Shown piece after piece: positions 61,559-64,000 of a stretch of 64,000 bases of DNA. The position numbers were made by a program, and so were the translations under genes. The notes below the pieces were generated by a model. That model did not search any database. It was not told the DNA's origin and saw only the letters and a list, made by a program, of their open reading frames with translations. The stretch's first letter is position 1, and every line of letters starts with the position of its first letter. The stretch covers positions 558,001-622,000 of the forward strand of contig NZ_CP108041.1 of NCBI RefSeq assembly GCF_036173065.1, written 5' to 3'. Source of the DNA: Rhodococcus sp. NBC_00297. Its GTDB lineage: Bacteria; Actinomycetota; Actinomycetes; Mycobacteriales; Mycobacteriaceae.

Positions 61559-64000
61559 TCAGGAGCGGTCGGTGGTGTCGCCGACGGCGATGACGCAGAT
61601 CAGGTCCCCGCCCTCGACCTGCGCGACACCGGACAGAGCCAGACGGGTGACGGTGCCCGCCCGCGGCGCGGTGACGGCTGCTTCCATCTTCATCGCCTCG
61701 ATCGTCGCGACGGTCTCCCCCGCCGACACCGACTGCCCCACCTCCGCGGTCAACGTCACCACACCCGCGAACGGCGCCGCCAGATGTGACGGATCGTCCC
61801 GGTCCGCCTTCTCCGTCGTCGGCGCATCCGCCGAGATCGACCTGTCCCGCACCGACACCGGCCGCAACTGTCCGTTGAGGATGCACATCACCGTCCGCAT
61901 CCCCGCCTCGTCCGGCTCCGAGATCGCCTCCAACCCGATCAGCAGATCCACACCCTTCTCCAGGCGCACCCGATGCTCGTCGCCCTGACGCAACCCGTAG
62001 AAGAACTGATTCGCCGACAACCCCGAGGTGTCCCCGTACTTCTCCCGGTGCTCCGCCAACTCCTTCGCCGGCCCCGGGAACAACAGATGATTGAGACGAT
62101 CACGCCGCTCCGCCGACGTGCCGGAGAGCAGCACCTCGTCCTGCGTCGTCAACGTCGCCTCCCCACGCCCGGCGCCGCGCCCCGCCAACGCGGTGGTGCG
62201 GAACGGCTCCGGCCACCCACCGGCCGGGGTGCCCAGATCGCCACGCAGGAACCCGATCACCGAATCGGGAATATCGAACTTCCCCGGATCCGCCGCGAAG
62301 TCCTCCATCGACACCCCCGCACCGACCAGGTGCAACGCCAGATCGCCCACCACCTTCGACGACGGCGTCACCTTGATCAGCCGGCCCAACAACCGGTCCG
62401 CGTCCGCGTACGCCTTCTCCACGTCCTCGAACCGGTCCCCCAGACCCAACGCGATGGCCTGCTGACGCAGATTGGACAGCTGCCCACCCGGAATCTCGTG
62501 CGTGTAGACCCGCCCGGTCGGAGCGGGGAGCCCGGACTCGAACGGGGCGTACACCTTTCGGATCGCCTCCCAGTACGGCTCCAGATCGCACACCGCCGCC
62601 AGATCCAACCCGGTGTCCCGCTCGGTGTGCGCCGCCGCCGCCACGATCGCCGACAACGCCGGCTGACTGGTCGTGCCCGCCATCGACGCCGACGCCCCGT
62701 CCACAGCATCCGCGCCGGCCTGCCACGCCGCCAGGTACGTCGCCAACTGACCACCCGGGGTGTCGTGGGTGTGCACGTGCACCGGCAGGTCGAAATTCTT
62801 GCGCAGCGCCGTCACCAACGTCGTCGCCGCCGGCGCACGCAGAAGCCCCGCCATGTCCTTGATCGCCAACACGTGCGCGCCGGCGTCGACGATCTGCTCC
62901 GCCAACCGCAGGTAGTAGTCCAGGGTGTAGAGCTTCTCGTCCGGATTCGACAGGTCACCGGTGTACGACATCGCCACCTCGGCGATCGTCGTGCCGGTCT
63001 CGCGGACGGCGTCGATCGCCGGGCGCATCTGATCGACGTTGTTCAGCGCGTCGAAGATGCGGAAGATGTCCACACCCGTCGCCGCCGCTTCCTCGACGAA
63101 CGCTGTCGTCACCCGCTCCGGGTAGGGGGTGTAGCCGACGGTGTTACGCCCGCGCAGCAACATCTGCAGGGCGATGTTCGGCACCGCCTCCCGCAGCGCC
63201 GCCAAACGCTCCCACGGATCCTCGTGCAGGAACCGCAGCGCCACGTCGTACGTCGCACCGCCCCAACACTCGATCGACAACAGTTCGGGTGTGGTCCGCG
63301 CGACGTAGGGGGCGACCATCAGCAGTCCCGAGGTCCGCACGCGCGTGGCCAACAACGACTGGTGGGCGTCGCGGAACGTGGTGTCGGTGACGCCCAACGC
63401 CTTTCGCTGACGCAGGTCGCGGGCGAAGCCTTCGGGACCGAGCTCGAGCAGCCGCTGCCGAGACCCGTCGCGCGGCGCGACGGACAGATCGATGTCCGGC
63501 AGCTTGTCCTGTGGGTAGACCGTGCTCGGACGCTCGCCGTGCGGCTTGTTCACCGTCACGTCCGCGAGGTAGGTCAGGATCTTGGTACCGCGATCGCCGG
63601 ACGACCGCGCCGTCAACAGCTCGGGTCGCTCCTCGATGAACGACGTCGTGACGTTGCCCGCACGGAAGTCCTCGTCCTGCAGAAGTCCCTGCAGGAAGCC
63701 GATGTTCGTCGAGACACCGCGGATACGGAACTCCGCCAACGCCCGCCGCGACCGCGCCACCGCGTCCTCGAACGTGCGACCACGGCAGGTGAGCTTCACC
63801 AGCATCGAGTCGAAGTACGCCGACACCTCCGCACCCAACGTCGTCCCGCCGTCGAGACGGATGCCCGCACCGCCCGGGGTCCGATACGCGGTGATACGGC
63901 CGGTGTCCGGGCGGAACCCGTTCGCCGGGTCCTCCGTCGTGATGCGGCACTGCATCGCCGCACCCCGGATCCGGATGTCCTCCTGCCGCAACCCCAGATC
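61559..64000 (-). CDS. pyc: Pyruvate carboxylase, C-terminal two thirds (5' end outside window)
   Basis: Biotin enzyme converting pyruvate to oxaloacetate. The visible 813 residues cover the end of the biotin carboxylase domain (QCRITTEDPANGFRPDTGRI), the carboxyltransferase domain and the C-terminal biotinyl carrier. The carboxyltransferase part has DTTFRDAHQSLLATRVRT with metal and substrate residues, RIFDALNNVDQMRPAI, and HVHTHDTPGGQLATY with metal-binding histidines. The carrier has EAMKMEA with the biotinylated lysine. The frame is open to the window edge. The single-chain form is the type found in mycobacteria and rhodococci. Downstream are rsmD and coaD. Confidence 0.96.
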   Translation of the reverse strand, partial: DLGLRQEDIRIRGAAMQCRITTEDPANGFRPDTGRITAYRTPGGAGIRLDGGTTLGAEVSAYFDSMLVKLTCRGRTFEDAVARSRRALAEFRIRGVSTNIGFLQGLLQDEDFRAGNVTTSFIEERPELLTARSSGDRGTKILTYLADVTVNKPHGERPSTVYPQDKLPDIDLSVAPRDGSRQRLLELGPEGFARDLRQRKALGVTDTTFRDAHQSLLATRVRTSGLLMVAPYVARTTPELLSIECWGGATYDVALRFLHEDPWERLAALREAVPNIALQMLLRGRNTVGYTPYPERVTTAFVEEAAATGVDIFRIFDALNNVDQMRPAIDAVRETGTTIAEVAMSYTGDLSNPDEKLYTLDYYLRLAEQIVDAGAHVLAIKDMAGLLRAPAATTLVTALRKNFDLPVHVHTHDTPGGQLATYLAAWQAGADAVDGASASMAGTTSQPALSAIVAAAAHTERDTGLDLAAVCDLEPYWEAIRKVYAPFESGLPAPTGRVYTHEIPGGQLSNLRQQAIALGLGDRFEDVEKAYADADRLLGRLIKVTPSSKVVGDLALHLVGAGVSMEDFAADPGKFDIPDSVIGFLRGDLGTPAGGWPEPFRTTALAGRGAGRGEATLTTQDEVLLSGTSAERRDRLNHLLFPGPAKELAEHREKYGDTSGLSANQFFYGLRQGDEHRVRLEKGVDLLIGLEAISEPDEAGMRTVMCILNGQLRPVSVRDRSISADAPTTEKADRDDPSHLAAPFAGVVTLTAEVGQSVSAGETVATIEAMKMEAAVTAPRAGTVTRLALSGVAQVEGGDLICVIAVGDTTDRS

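Overview
This is high-GC actinobacterial DNA, most likely from a Nocardiaceae (Rhodococcus-like) chromosome. That reading rests on the gene order and on the families present: SepIVA, DUF2469, an LppW-like lipoprotein, mycobacterial-style rpsP-KH-rimM-trmD and amt-glnB-glnD operons, frequent GTG starts and very GC-rich third positions. The genus is an inference. I see no rRNA, tRNA, CRISPR array, prophage or insertion sequence.

The two flanks are conserved housekeeping DNA, nearly all on the minus strand. The left flank (1-26.1 kb) holds the 3' end of a cytosine-5 DNA methyltransferase, dprA-comM-yraN (DNA uptake and processing), DUF2469, rnhB, lepB, rplS, a membrane protein, tex, an LppW-like lipoprotein, trmD-rimM-KH-rpsP, an amidohydrolase, ffh, the ammonium/PII operon amt-glnB-glnD, ftsY, smc, acyP and an OsmC-family gene. 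The right flank (56.9-64 kb) holds mutM-rnc-rpmF-DUF177, sepIVA, coaD, rsmD and the 3' two thirds of pyruvate carboxylase. As I recall the M. tuberculosis H37Rv map, the OsmC-family gene (Rv2923c) and fpg/mutM (Rv2924c) are neighbours there. Here they are separated by about 31 kb.

The first part of that intervening segment (26.1-46.4 kb) is a purine-catabolism island. A central divergent promoter region (30.05-30.21 kb) drives a leftward urate arm (OHCU decarboxylase, HIU hydrolase, uricase, a NAT-family permease, an IclR regulator). It also drives a rightward glyoxylate arm (an allophanate-hydrolase-C-domain-like protein, hydroxypyruvate isomerase, tartronate semialdehyde reductase, glyoxylate carboligase, glycerate kinase, allantoicase). 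A second leftward operon (44.8-37.2 kb) encodes a three-subunit xanthine dehydrogenase, an 8-oxoguanine-deaminase-like amidohydrolase, an AzgA-like permease and XdhC, and lies divergent from a PucR-family regulator. Together they would take purines through urate, allantoin, allantoate, ureidoglycolate and glyoxylate to glycerate phosphate. Two enzymes are missing from the window: allantoinase and a recognisable ureidoglycolate lyase. A solitary AbiEi/DUF559 gene sits between the two halves, bracketed by two nearly identical palindromes.

The second part (46.4-56.8 kb) carries a large UPF0104 membrane protein with an internal kinase-like domain, then a complete high-affinity potassium system. 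Its order of transcription is a 28-residue membrane peptide, kdpF, kdpA, kdpB, kdpC, kdpD, kdpE.

Most operons use tight coupling (GTGA, ATGA or TGATG stop/start overlaps). Regulatory sites that can be proposed from sequence are a GlnR-type operator upstream of amt, an IclR-type palindrome in the divergent purine promoter region, 11-bp-spaced repeats upstream of kdp, and several strong hairpins between operons.
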